This document shows, piece after piece, positions 49,827 through 58,343 of a DNA stretch of 64,000 nt. Position 1 is the stretch's first letter; every line of letters begins with the position of its first letter. The stretch is from CAG-488 sp051881315 (GTDB lineage Bacteria > Bacillota > Clostridia > Oscillospirales > Acutalibacteraceae). The position numbers were made by a program, and so were the translations under genes. The notes beneath the pieces were generated by a model. That model searched no databases. It was not told the DNA's origin and saw only the letters and a list, made by a program, of their open reading frames with translations. The DNA lies in the NCBI GenBank assembly GCA_051881315.1, contig JBJEPQ010000054.1:1-64000 (forward strand). The letters are read 5' to 3'.

Positions 49827-51092
49827 TTATGCGTCGAGCTTAGCTCGCTTCTTGTGTTCAACCAAAGGAGCCGCATTGTTTTCAACGCAGTCCTCCGTCA
49901 CCTGCACGCTGACGATGGATTTGTCGCTCGGCACGGCGTACATAATCGGCACAAGCAGGTTTTCCATAATGGAACGCAGACCTCTTGCGCCCGTCTTTTT
50001 CTCAAGCGTTTTCTTTGCGATCGCTTTCAGAGCTTCGGGAGTGAAGTCAAGCTCGACTCCGTCCATTGAAAGCAGGGATCTGTACTGCTTGACGATGGCG
50101 TTTTTCGGCTCGGTGAGAATACTTACAAGAGCGTCCTCATCAAGCTCCCTTAGAGTTGCAATTACAGGCAGACGTCCGACAAGCTCAGGAATAAGACCGA
50201 ACTTGGTGATGTCCTGCTGAACGACCTTTGACATTGCATTTTCAACAGAGAAAGCGTCCTTATCCTTGATCTCCGCTTCAAATCCGAGAGCCGATCCGCC
50301 GATCCTTTTCTCAACGATCTTTTCAATGCCGTCAAAAGCACCGCCGCAAATGAAAAGAATGTTCGAGGTGTTGACCTGTATGCACTCCTGCTGAGGGTGC
50401 TTTCTGCCGCCCTGCGGAGGTACGTTTGCGACCGTACCCTCGACAATTTTCAGAAGCGCCTGCTGTACGCCCTCGCCGCTGACGTCACGGGTAATTGACG
50501 GATTTTCGGATTTTCTTGCAATCTTGTCGATCTCGTCAACATAGATTATTCCTCGCTCCGCCTTTTCGATATCGAAATCGGCGACCTGAATAAGTCTTAG
50601 GAGAATGTTCTCGACATCCTCTCCGACATATCCCGCCTCGGTGAGCGTTGTTGCGTCCGCAATCGCAAACGGAACGTCGATTATCTTGGCAAGCGTCTGT
50701 GCAAGCATTGTTTTTCCTACACCTGTCGGACCGAGGAGCAGAATATTGCTCTTCTGGATTTCAACATCGGATTCGTCCTGCTTGAAAACTCGTTTATAAT
50801 GATTGTAAACAGCGACGCTGAGAGTGACCTTGGCTTCGTCCTGACCGATAACGTACTCATCGAGACCTTTCTTGATCTCCATGGGAGTCGGCAATTTGAA
50901 GTCCTTAGCCTGTTTTTTTCTGGCTCTGCCTGCGGCCGCCTGTTCCTCCGCCATAATGGCACTGCAAAGGTCAATACACTCGTTGCAGATATAAACTCCC
51001 GGACCGGCGATTATCTTCTCAACCTGTCCGTCGGTCTTGCCGCAAAAGGAACAGCGAACGCTTTTTTCACGTCTTTCATCATCTCTTGGCAT
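49827..51092 (-). CDS. clpX: ATP-dependent Clp protease ATP-binding subunit ClpX
   Basis: The 421-residue product has the N-terminal zinc domain (CSFCGKTDGQVEKIIAGPGVYICNEC, four Cys), AAA+ Walker A GPTGVGKTMLAQ, Walker B IIYVDEIDKIA, the pore loop GYVGEDVE and the ClpP-docking IGF-equivalent loop near residue 265 (RIGGSALGF). It unfolds tagged proteins for ClpP. It follows clpP by 15 bp in the tig-clpP-clpX order. Part of the product may act in chromosome or spore functions, but this is not visible here. Confidence 0.97.
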   Translation of the reverse strand: MPRDDERREKSVRCSFCGKTDGQVEKIIAGPGVYICNECIDLCSAIMAEEQAAAGRARKKQAKDFKLPTPMEIKKGLDEYVIGQDEAKVTLSVAVYNHYKRVFKQDESDVEIQKSNILLLGPTGVGKTMLAQTLAKIIDVPFAIADATTLTEAGYVGEDVENILLRLIQVADFDIEKAERGIIYVDEIDKIARKSENPSITRDVSGEGVQQALLKIVEGTVANVPPQGGRKHPQQECIQVNTSNILFICGGAFDGIEKIVEKRIGGSALGFEAEIKDKDAFSVENAMSKVVQQDITKFGLIPELVGRLPVIATLRELDEDALVSILTEPKNAIVKQYRSLLSMDGVELDFTPEALKAIAKKTLEKKTGARGLRSIMENLLVPIMYAVPSDKSIVSVQVTEDCVENNAAPLVEHKKRAKLDA

Positions 51093-51107
51093 CGTTACAC
51101 CCCTGAT

Positions 51108-51689
51108 TTATCTTTTGTAAAGCACCTTGTCAACAAGACCGTATTCCATGGCCTCCTGAGCCGAAAGGTAGTTGTCACGCTCGGTATCGAGTGCGATCTG
51201 CTCTATCGACTTGCCGGTGTTCTCCGAAAGGATCTTGTTGAGCTTTTCCCTCGTTTTAAGTATATGGTCGGCAACAATCTTGATTTCGGTTGCCTGTCCC
51301 TGTGCGCCGCCGAGCGGCTGATGGATCATAATTGTGCTGTTCGGCAGGGCAATTCTCTTGCCCTTTGCGCCCGACGAAAGCAGGAAAGCTCCCATCGAAG
51401 CCGCCATACCCATGCAGATCGTTGAAACATCGCATTTGATGTACTGCATCGTGTCATAGATCGCAAAGCCTGCGCTGACCGATCCGCCGGGGCTGTTGAT
51501 ATAAAGGCTGATATCCTTGTCGGGATCCTGTCCCTCAAGGAAAAGAAGCTGAGCGACGACAAGGCTTGCCGTTGCGTCATTCACCTCGTCGGACAGAACG
51601 ATAATTCTGTCGCTGAGGAGACGTGAAAAAATATCGTATGAGCGTTCGCCTCTGTTTGTCTGTTCGATAACATAAGGTACAAGTGCCAT
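51108..51689 (-). CDS. clpP: ATP-dependent Clp protease proteolytic subunit ClpP
   Basis: The 193-residue product is the serine protease of the Clp complex. The catalytic Ser lies in GMAASMGAFLLSSGAKGKR (about 97), His in NSTIMIHQPLGGAQGQATEI (about 122) and Asp in ERDNYLSAQEAMEYGLVD (about 171). It forms 14-mers with ClpX or ClpC. GGAGGAAT precedes the ATG at 51689. No CtsR-type operator was recognised in the upstream gap. Confidence 0.97.
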   Translation of the reverse strand: MALVPYVIEQTNRGERSYDIFSRLLSDRIIVLSDEVNDATASLVVAQLLFLEGQDPDKDISLYINSPGGSVSAGFAIYDTMQYIKCDVSTICMGMAASMGAFLLSSGAKGKRIALPNSTIMIHQPLGGAQGQATEIKIVADHILKTREKLNKILSENTGKSIEQIALDTERDNYLSAQEAMEYGLVDKVLYKR

Positions 51690-51800
51690 ATTTATTCCTC
51701 CGTTCGAGTAGTTTCGTGGTTTTTCTCAAGTGTAATAATAGTGCAAATGAATGGCAAAGAGCCATCCATACGCATAAATTATAATCATTTGAAAGCAAAA

Positions 51801-53153
51801 TTATTCAGCGTCTGCCGGCTTTTCTTCGTCCTTCTTGGCAGCGGCCTTCTTCGTTGTCTTCTTCGGCTTCTCGGCTACGATAGCCTTAGCGTTGGCAACA
51901 AGGAAGTCAACCGTCTTCTTGCCGACGACGTCCTTCTTAACATCCTCAATATTAACCCATTTCTTGACCTGCTCAACATCAAGCTGATATGCATCTGCCA
52001 TTTCTTTGAGCTTTGCCTCGGCTTCCTCATCGGATGCCTCGATCTTCTCAAGCTCTGCAATCTTCTCAACAGCAAGCTGGAGCTTGACCTGCTTAACGGC
52101 GTTGTCCCTCATGCTCGCCTTAAACTTGTCTCTGTCCATACCCATGTACTGAAGATAGGTGTCAAGCGGAATGCCCTGCTGTGCAAGTCTGTTCTCGTAG
52201 TCCTTAACATCGTCCTCAAGCTTGTTGTCGTACATAACCTCAGGGATCTCGCCCTCAACAAGCTCAACAACCTTCTCAAGAACTGCGCTCTCGAAGTCTC
52301 TCTCAACGTCCTCTTTCTTCTTCTCGGAAAGCTCCGCCTTGATCTTCTTCTTGAGTTCGGCAAGAGTCTCGACCTCGTCGTCAACATCCTTTGCAAAGTC
52401 ATCGTCAAGAGCCGGAAGCTCCTTCATCTTGATTTCGTGAAGAACAACCTTGAATACTGCTTCCTTGCCTGCAAGCTCGGGAGTGTAATCGGTCGGGAAT
52501 GTGACGTTTACATCAAACTCATCACCTGTCTTGTGACCGATGATCTGATCCTCAAAGCCGGGGATAAACTGACCTGAGCCGAGTGTAAGCTCATAGTTCT
52601 CACCCTTGCCGCCGTCAAAAGCAACTCCGTCAACGAAGCCCTCAAAGTCGATAACGGCAATGTCATTCTTCTTAGCCTTTCTGTCGTCAACGGTAACGAC
52701 GCGGGCATTTCTCTCCTGCATGGAAGCAAGCTCTTTCTTAACGTCGTCCGCAACAACGGAAGCGTCGCCCTTGTCAGCCTCGATACCCTTATAGTTCTCG
52801 ATCGTGATCTCAGGCTTAACGGTAACTTTCATTGTCATCTCAACGCCGTCCTTGCCGATCTTGGTTACATCAAGATCATGGGGAGCGGCAACAGGCTCAA
52901 TGCCTGCCTCCTTAATGGCGTCGCTGACAACATCGGGATATACGATATCAAGCGCATCCTCATAAAACGCGCCCTCGCCGTAGAACTTTTCAATCATTTT
53001 AAGCGGAGCCTTACCCTTACGGAAGCCGGGAAGCTGGATCTTATTCTTCTGCTTGTTATAAGCCTTGAGAATAGCCTTGTTGAAGTCCTCGCCGCTTACG
53101 GTGACTTCAAGAGTGTAAACGTTCGTTTCTGTCTTGTTAGCTGATTTTAACAT
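51801..53153 (-). CDS. tig: Trigger factor, ribosome-associated chaperone and prolyl isomerase
   Basis: The 450-residue product has the N-terminal ribosome-binding domain with GFRKGKAPLKMIEKFYGE (the G-F-R-x-G-K-x-P signature, about residues 43-49), a central FKBP-type isomerase domain (about 150-240) and a helical C-terminal chaperone domain. The C-terminal tail is Lys/Ala-rich (PKKTTKKAAAKKDEEKP), a common extension. ATG 53153 with AGGAGG upstream is chosen over 53192. It heads the tig-clpP-clpX cluster. Confidence 0.97.
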   Translation of the reverse strand: MLKSANKTETNVYTLEVTVSGEDFNKAILKAYNKQKNKIQLPGFRKGKAPLKMIEKFYGEGAFYEDALDIVYPDVVSDAIKEAGIEPVAAPHDLDVTKIGKDGVEMTMKVTVKPEITIENYKGIEADKGDASVVADDVKKELASMQERNARVVTVDDRKAKKNDIAVIDFEGFVDGVAFDGGKGENYELTLGSGQFIPGFEDQIIGHKTGDEFDVNVTFPTDYTPELAGKEAVFKVVLHEIKMKELPALDDDFAKDVDDEVETLAELKKKIKAELSEKKKEDVERDFESAVLEKVVELVEGEIPEVMYDNKLEDDVKDYENRLAQQGIPLDTYLQYMGMDRDKFKASMRDNAVKQVKLQLAVEKIAELEKIEASDEEAEAKLKEMADAYQLDVEQVKKWVNIEDVKKDVVGKKTVDFLVANAKAIVAEKPKKTTKKAAAKKDEEKPADAE

Positions 53154-53220
53154 TAAAAACTTCCTCCTGTGTGGTATTCCGGAGCCGTACATACTTCCAC
53201 AAATACCTATTAACTTTTGT

Positions 53221-53229
53221 ATTATAGCA
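53221..53229 (-). promoter_or_regulatory. Extended -10 promoter of tig
   Basis: On the minus strand TGCTATAAT lies about 68 bp before the ATG; the -35 region is AT-rich without a clear box. Confidence 0.55.
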
Positions 53230-53395
53230 GATGTTTTTCGCTTTTTCCATACCTTTTTTAAAAATTTTTATTATTTCCGAAAATATTTTTCGCAGTTTTT
53301 CCTTACATTTGAAGAAAAAGGTCAAAAAAGGTTGAATGTAAAGGTGATTGACTTTACGTTCAACCGACTTGTATGGTTTTGTATAAGGTTTTCAC

Positions 53396-53607
53396 GTCTA
53401 AGGTCTAACGTCTAAAATCTAACGTCTAACTTCTGCCTTCCCCTTGAGGGGAAGGTGGCACAACCGCAGGTTGTGACGGATGAGGTGTAAAATCAGACGT
53501 TAGACATTAGATGTTAGATTTTAGACAATTCTATTTTAAAATTCGATGAAAATTTTCGGCTCCCTTGTGCAAAGGGAGCTGTCAGCGAAGCTGACTGAGG
53601 GATTGTA
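53396..53607. repeat. Repeat island 2: heptad arrays plus REP-like palindromes
   Basis: TCTAANN heptads (53396-53429) are followed by CTTCCCCTTGAGGGGAAG (53437-53454), CACAACCGCAGGTTGTG (53459-53475) and the inverted heptads TTAGANN (53494-53526). Then comes CGGCTCCCTTGTGCAAAGGGAGCTG... with CAGCGAAGCTG, the same block as in island 1. The heptad arrays face each other and form a large imperfect inverted repeat. No gene lies in 53230-53648. Confidence 0.85.
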
Positions 53608-53648
53608 ATAGGATAGCTTATAAATACTCTGTAGAAACATTGTTTGCA

Positions 53649-54155
53649 TTATTCTTCTTTTTTCTTGAAATAATTTTTCTTCAGAATAAATAATGTAAAA
53701 ATAATCGCAGTCGGAACTTCTAACAATAAAAACAAACATATAAAATCATATTTATAACTGATAACAATATCTTCACCGTATATCTCAATCAACGATAAAG
53801 TCTTAAACGGGTAGAAATTTTTTATGTCTGCTTTGTATACTTTTTGATTACCGTCTTTGCTGTTAAAAAATCTGATTGTCAATGTACCTTTCATATGTTT
53901 TAACTGCTTATTTCTGTTTTCTTTAAAGTCATATCGGTACCATTCATTTATCTTTTTATCAATGCTAATATTTCTTTCTTCAAAGTCTTTTGAAAGAATA
54001 TCCATACTTGTATATTTCTGCAAATCATTATTATCAACATTAAGATTTATACTTTCGGAATATTTTCCTTTCGGCAAAATTGCAATCAAAAACGTACCGA
54101 TCAACAGAGAAGATGCAAGCAACATTAGAACAACACTTATAATTGTTTTTTTCAT
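53649..54155 (-). CDS. Hypothetical two-helix membrane protein
   Basis: The 168-residue product has an N-terminal helix (TIISVVLMLLASSLLIGTFL, about 4-27), a hydrophilic domain of about 100 residues (probably outside the cell) and a second helix near the end (FICLFLLLEVPTAIIFTLFI), followed by KKNYFKKKEE. ATG 54155 follows GGAAGGTG and is preferred to 54173. The gene is clearly more AT-rich than its neighbours and lies next to repeat island 2, which hints at acquisition. No family is recognised. Confidence 0.7.
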   Translation of the reverse strand: MKKTIISVVLMLLASSLLIGTFLIAILPKGKYSESINLNVDNNDLQKYTSMDILSKDFEERNISIDKKINEWYRYDFKENRNKQLKHMKGTLTIRFFNSKDGNQKVYKADIKNFYPFKTLSLIEIYGEDIVISYKYDFICLFLLLEVPTAIIFTLFILKKNYFKKKEE

Positions 54156-54225
54156 TACACAACACCTTCCCAAATCGTCTCACTTTTGTAAAAGGGACAC
54201 CGAAAAGATTTCGGAAAACAAACGA

Positions 54226-54918
54226 TCAAAACTTCCTTATCAGCTTCGGGCAAAATCGCAGGTAGTCGGCGGAGATGAGGTCGAATTTCACTCCGTCGCT
54301 TTCTCCCCTGAACGCCCAGTTGACCGAATTGCCGTGGAGGTGTCCGTAATAGCAGGTCTTAATCTCCTCACCGACGATCGTGTCATAAATCTCGCGGCAG
54401 GTCTCGGTCAGGCTGATAGGCGGATAATGAAGAAATGCGATCACCTCACCGCCGAGCTTTTTCGCCTCGGCAATGCTTGTTTTCAGCCTGCCGACCTCAC
54501 GGGCAAGCACCTTTTGATCCTCGTTCTTGGAACAGTCGAAAAACCAACCTCTCGTGCCGCAGATCGCCGTATCGCCAACCTTATAGGCATTGTTGAAAAG
54601 TATCTTTATGCTTTCAATTCCGTTCTCTTTCAGGAACTTTTCGGTCTTGCTTTTTGTAGCCCACCAGTAATCATGGTTGCCTTTCATCACGATTTTTGTT
54701 CCGTTCAGGCTGTCAAGAAATTTGAAATCCTCCAGCGTGTCCTCAAGCTTCACTCCCCACGATATATCGCCGGCAATGACAACGGTATCTTTTTCCGTCA
54801 CAACGGCATTCCAGTTTTTTTGAAGCTTTTCTTCAAAATTTTGCCAGCCGTCAAAGACATCCATCGGCTTATCCGTGCCGAACGAAAGATGCGTGTCCGC
54901 AATGGCAAATAATGACAT
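54226..54918 (-). CDS. Calcineurin-like metallophosphoesterase
   Basis: The 230-residue product has the five blocks of the family: IADTHLSFG (D-x-H, 6-10), AGDISWG (GDxx), MKGNHDYWW (GNHD), FLHYPP and YYGHLHG (GHxH). Two metal ions would bind there. The substrate is unknown. ATG 54918 lies behind GGGAGGTG; a longer reading from 55053 would add an improbable hydrophobic N terminus and run through the divergent promoter region. Confidence 0.9.
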   Translation of the reverse strand: MSLFAIADTHLSFGTDKPMDVFDGWQNFEEKLQKNWNAVVTEKDTVVIAGDISWGVKLEDTLEDFKFLDSLNGTKIVMKGNHDYWWATKSKTEKFLKENGIESIKILFNNAYKVGDTAICGTRGWFFDCSKNEDQKVLAREVGRLKTSIAEAKKLGGEVIAFLHYPPISLTETCREIYDTIVGEEIKTCYYGHLHGNSVNWAFRGESDGVKFDLISADYLRFCPKLIRKF

Positions 54919-55012
54919 TTCTTCACCTCCCGAAAAAAGAATAAAAAGCATTATATATACAAATAATAAAGCTGTGAAGCGTTTCACAAATCCGAGAAAG
55001 GGGTAATTTACA

Positions 55013-55180
55013 ATGAAGCACGAAATCAAAGAGATCAAGTGCCATGCCTGCAACTGTATTTACAACGAGGAAGGCTGCAAGTGTGTAGCCGGACAGATTG
55101 AGGTCGGTCCGTCAAGCGCCTGCACCTGTGCAGAAACGATCTGTGCAACCTTTGAGCCGAGCAGCGATGTAAGCAAGTAA
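55013..55180 (+). CDS. Cys-rich DUF1540-like peptide (55 aa)
   Basis: This short gene is on the plus strand, opposite to its neighbours. ATG 55013 follows AAAGGGG. The 55 residues begin MKHEIKEIKCHACNCIYNEE and contain eight Cys (10, 13, 15, 22, 24, 37, 39, 44), with GCKCVAGQIEVGP and CTCAETICATF as in DUF1540 proteins of clostridia. Such proteins probably bind metal; their function is unknown. A long hairpin follows its stop. Confidence 0.85.
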   Translation: MKHEIKEIKCHACNCIYNEEGCKCVAGQIEVGPSSACTCAETICATFEPSSDVSK

Positions 55181-55194
55181 AGCTTCTTTAAAAG

Positions 55195-55270
55195 GGACTG
55201 TCACATTAAGACCGCATCACCGACTTTCCAAACGGGAAGTCTCTTGCAAAAAGTCTTAATGCGACAGTTT
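55195..55270. repeat. Palindromic element and shared terminator (same terminal sequence family as 49611-49816)
   Basis: CTGTCACATTAAGAC (55198-55212) pairs with GTCTTAATGCGACAG (55253-55267) with one mismatch-type pair. An inner hairpin GACTTTCC/GGGAAGTC lies at 55222-55242. The outer end GGGACTGTCACATTAAG resembles the ends of the element at 49611-49816. T tracts on both sides let it terminate both thrC (-) and the DUF1540-like gene (+). Confidence 0.7.
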
Positions 55271-55274
55271 TCTT

Positions 55275-56768
55275 TTATTTCAACAGATCAAAAACTACCT
55301 GCTCCATATCCTCTTTCTTGCAGCAGCCGGTAAATCTCGGTGTTTTGCCCTTGAGGTTGGCAAGCTGCGGCGGACAGGCTTCGCCTGTTTCCTTGCGGAG
55401 GGCGTCAACCATTTCAAACTCGTCAAGATTCGATGACATTCCCGGACATACCGCATCAAGAACAGCCTTGCTGAACTTGTACGGATTTGCCGTTGAGGCG
55501 ATCACCGTCGGGGTGCTGTCGCCCGTCCTCTCGGCGTAGTCCTCATAGACCGAAACGGCAACAGCCGTGTGTGTATCGCAGAGATACTTATGCTCCTTAT
55601 ATTCCTTGGCGATGCAAGCCTTTGTACCGTTGTCATCACAGCTTCCTGCGTCAAACAGCTCGCTGAGCTTTGCGAAAACCTCGTCGTTTACCTTGTATTC
55701 GCCCTTTTCCGAAAGCTCGGACATCCACTCTCTGACAAGGGAATCGTCCATATCCGAAAGCAGGAACAGAAGTCTTTCAAGGTTTGACGAAATAAGAATA
55801 TCCATTGAGGGAGAAACCGTCGTGTAGAAATCACGCACACGGTTATATGTTCCGCTCTTGAGGAAATCGGTCAGAACATTGTTTGCGTTCGAGGCGCAGA
55901 TCAGCTTTCTGATCGGCACGCCCATTTCCTTAGCATAGTATGCGGCAAGAATATTGCCGAAGTTGCCCGTCGGAACAACAACGTTGATCCCGTCGCCCGG
56001 CTTGATCTCGCCCTTGTTGAGCATCTCGCAGTAAGCGGATACATAATAAACGATCTGCGGAACAAGACGTCCCCAGTTGATCGAGTTTGCCGACGAGAAC
56101 ATCATTCCCTGCTCGGCAAGCTTTGCGGCAACGGCCTTGTCCGTGAAAATTTTCTTTACTCCCGTCTGTGCGTCATCGAAGTTGCCCTCGATCGCACATA
56201 CGCCGACATTCGCACCTTCCTGGGTGGTCATCTGGAGCTTCTGCATCGGGCTTACGCCGTCATTGGGATAGAAAACGAGAATTTTCGTGTTTTTGACATC
56301 CTTGAAGCCCTCAAGCGCCGCCTTGCCGGTGTCGCCCGAAGTTGCAACAAGAATTACAATCTGCTTGCCCGGCTCGCTCTTTGCCGAAGCAACGGTAAGC
56401 AGATGGGGCAGGAGCTGGAGCGCCATATCCTTGAACGCACAGGTCGGTCCTTTCCAAAGCTCAAGGATCTCGGTTCCTTTTCTGAGAGTGTGGAGCGGAG
56501 CTACCTTGTCGCTTGAAAACTTGCCGTCGCCGTATGCGCCCTTAACGCAGGAGTCAAGCTCCTCGGCGGTGAAGTCGGTGAGATAGAGGGAAAGAATCTC
56601 TTTCGCTCTTTCTATATAATCGCAGTCAGCAAGACGAATGATATCGTCCATTGTGATCTGAGGGATTTCTTCGGGGACGAACAGTCCGCCCTCGGCAGAA
56701 ATGCCGTGAGAAATCGCCTGCGAGGAAGTTACTCTGATGCTTTTGTCTCTTGTGCTGGTATAAAACAT
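55275..56768 (-). CDS. thrC: Threonine synthase
   Basis: The 497-residue product is the long, fold-type II PLP threonine synthase that turns O-phosphohomoserine into threonine. It begins MFYTSTRDKSIRVTSSQAIS. The PLP lysine lies in GPTCAFKDMALQLLPHL (about 108). The phosphate-binding ATSGDTGKAALEGF and the downstream VVPTGNFGNILAAYYAKEMG are typical of the family. The ATG at 56768 is behind GGAGAGG. It has its own promoter and ends at a shared terminator. No other threonine gene is nearby. Confidence 0.96.
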   Translation of the reverse strand: MFYTSTRDKSIRVTSSQAISHGISAEGGLFVPEEIPQITMDDIIRLADCDYIERAKEILSLYLTDFTAEELDSCVKGAYGDGKFSSDKVAPLHTLRKGTEILELWKGPTCAFKDMALQLLPHLLTVASAKSEPGKQIVILVATSGDTGKAALEGFKDVKNTKILVFYPNDGVSPMQKLQMTTQEGANVGVCAIEGNFDDAQTGVKKIFTDKAVAAKLAEQGMMFSSANSINWGRLVPQIVYYVSAYCEMLNKGEIKPGDGINVVVPTGNFGNILAAYYAKEMGVPIRKLICASNANNVLTDFLKSGTYNRVRDFYTTVSPSMDILISSNLERLLFLLSDMDDSLVREWMSELSEKGEYKVNDEVFAKLSELFDAGSCDDNGTKACIAKEYKEHKYLCDTHTAVAVSVYEDYAERTGDSTPTVIASTANPYKFSKAVLDAVCPGMSSNLDEFEMVDALRKETGEACPPQLANLKGKTPRFTGCCKKEDMEQVVFDLLK

Positions 56769-56800
56769 ATTACCTCTCCTTTTCGGTAAAATCTGCAAAC

Positions 56801-56829
56801 ATTGTATCATAAGTAAAAAAACAATTCAA
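56801..56829 (-). promoter_or_regulatory. Promoter of thrC
   Basis: On the minus strand TTGAAT (56824-56829) and TACAAT (56801-56806) are 17 bp apart with an extended -10 (TGATACAAT). Confidence 0.75.
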
Positions 56830-56852
56830 CTTTATATTTAAAAATAACTCAG

Positions 56853-57218
56853 CTAAACCGTTTCCGTAAACGCATTTTCTATGTAATTTATTTTCAGCGG
56901 CTTATATTCGGCGTCGAGATATACCTCGCAGACGTCAAAACGAGGCTGTTTATCATTCGGATATGCCTTCATAAACAGCTTTGAGGTCGAGATCAGCCTT
57001 TCCTGCTTGGCAAAATCGACCGCCTCTTTCGCTTCGTAGAGACTGTCCTCTCCCCTTGTTTTGACCTCGACAAAGCACATATATTTTCCCTTTTGAGCCA
57101 CGAGGTCAATCTCGCCCATACGGGAGCGGAAATTGCCCGTTATTATCTTGTAGCCGTTGTCCCTGAGATATCTTGCGGCAAAAATTTCGCCCCAGACTCC
57201 CGACTTATTTATTTTCAT
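56853..57218 (-). CDS. YraN family (UPF0102) nuclease-fold protein
   Basis: The 121-residue product has the family core GVWGEIFAARYLRDNGYKII and the PD-(D/E)XK-like motif GEIDLVAQKGKYMCFVEVKTR. It is predicted to be an endonuclease-fold protein with an unclear cellular role. Its ATG at 57218 overlaps the rnhB stop by 14 bp, an association seen in many bacteria. Confidence 0.9.
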   Translation of the reverse strand: MKINKSGVWGEIFAARYLRDNGYKIITGNFRSRMGEIDLVAQKGKYMCFVEVKTRGEDSLYEAKEAVDFAKQERLISTSKLFMKAYPNDKQPRFDVCEVYLDAEYKPLKINYIENAFTETV

Positions 57219-57828
57219 AATATTTCCTCAAGAAGGTCATTCGGTGAATTTCCGACGCACCGTATTTATCAAGCATTTCATAGTGAAGCTTTGTGCCGTA
57301 GCCCTTGTGCTTTGCAAACTGATACTCGGGATATTTTTCATCCATTTCAAGCATAAAGCGATCCCTCGTCACCTTGGCAAGGATCGAAGCGGCGGCAATC
57401 GACATTGAGTTTGCGTCGCCCTTGATTATCGTGCGTGTCGGAACGCCGAGACCGGGATCACGGTTGCCGTCAACAAGAGCAATATCGGGTTTAATGCTAA
57501 GACCGTCAAACGCACGTTTCATCGCAAGATAGGTTGCCTGCAAAATATTTATTTCATCTATTTCTTTTTCATCGGCAGTTGCTATCGAATAGGCAAGGGC
57601 GGTTTCCTTTATCACATCAAAAAGCTGTTCACGCTTTTTTTCGGTGAGCTTTTTTGAGTCGTTTACGCCATCGATTATACAGCCGTCGGGAAGAATGACG
57701 GCGGCGGCGCAGACGGGACCTGCAAGCGGACCTCTGCCTGCTTCGTCAATTCCGCAGACAATCTTAAAGCCGTCGGCTTTCGCCTCGTTTTCAAATCTGA
57801 GCCAGTCGATATTTGTTTCGGTTTTCAT
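57205..57828 (-). CDS. rnhB: Ribonuclease HII
   Basis: The 207-residue product removes ribonucleotides from DNA and RNA from hybrids. Catalytic residues are in GIDEAGRGPLAGPV (D, E near residues 24-25), ALVDGNRDPG (D about 119) and VTRDRFMLEMDEKYPEYQF (the last D-rich helix). The length is standard for RNase HII. The Shine-Dalgarno sequence is weak. It forms an overlapping pair with yraN, and a repeat island separates it from rbgA, its usual neighbour. Confidence 0.95.
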   Translation of the reverse strand: MKTETNIDWLRFENEAKADGFKIVCGIDEAGRGPLAGPVCAAAVILPDGCIIDGVNDSKKLTEKKREQLFDVIKETALAYSIATADEKEIDEINILQATYLAMKRAFDGLSIKPDIALVDGNRDPGLGVPTRTIIKGDANSMSIAAASILAKVTRDRFMLEMDEKYPEYQFAKHKGYGTKLHYEMLDKYGASEIHRMTFLRKYYENK

Positions 57829-57892
57829 TTAACCATTCCTTTTTTGATCCTGTTTTTGCTGTATGTGAAAAGTAAATAGTTTTTAGAATCTG

Positions 57893-58156
57893 TCTAACGT
57901 CTGATGTCTAAAATCTACCGTCTAAAATCTAAAGTCTAATTCTGCCTTCCCCTTGAGGGGAAGGTGGCGCGGACGAAGGACGTGACGGATGAGGTGTAAA
58001 AAGCAAAAAACTAAGTATAAATGTAATGTCATCAGACTTGCTCCACCTCATCACCGCCTTCGGCGGAGCTTCCCCTCAAGGGGAAGCCTTGCATAGTTTC
58101 ATCGGATTTTAAAGCTTTATCGTCTAAAATCTAATGTCTAAGGTCTAACGTCTAAT
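57893..58156. repeat. Repeat island 3: heptad arrays plus REP-like palindromes
   Basis: TCTAANN heptads lie at 57893-57939 and 58122-58156, here in the same orientation. Between them are CTTCCCCTTGAGGGGAAGG (57947-57964) with GGACGAAGGACGTGACGGATG downstream, CACCGCCTTCGGCGG (58052-58066) and TTCCCCTCAAGGGGAA (58070-58085). The stretch GCATAGTTTCATCGGATTTTA (split as two parts) also occurs in island 1 near 1500. The remaining spacer to 58343 has a GTCAATAC/GTATTGAC hairpin (58198-58217) but no gene. Confidence 0.85.
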
Positions 58157-58343
58157 TTGACGAGAGATTTTTTCGTTAGACGGCTCAAGGCTTCGCCGTC
58201 AATACACAGGTATTGACAAGGAGCTTTGGGCTGTATTACGGATACCTTTAACAGGTTTGAAAGAAAATCTTTCACAGTACGTTTTGCAGTGAGGGAGCTG
58301 TACAAAGGTACTGCCCCGAATGAAAAATGTGCTGTGGGGGATT

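Noticed and set aside
54919..55053. N-terminal extension of the metallophosphoesterase to 55053
   Set aside because: It lacks a ribosome-binding site, would overlap the divergent DUF1540-like gene, and the family domain starts right after ATG 54918, which has a strong ribosome-binding site.
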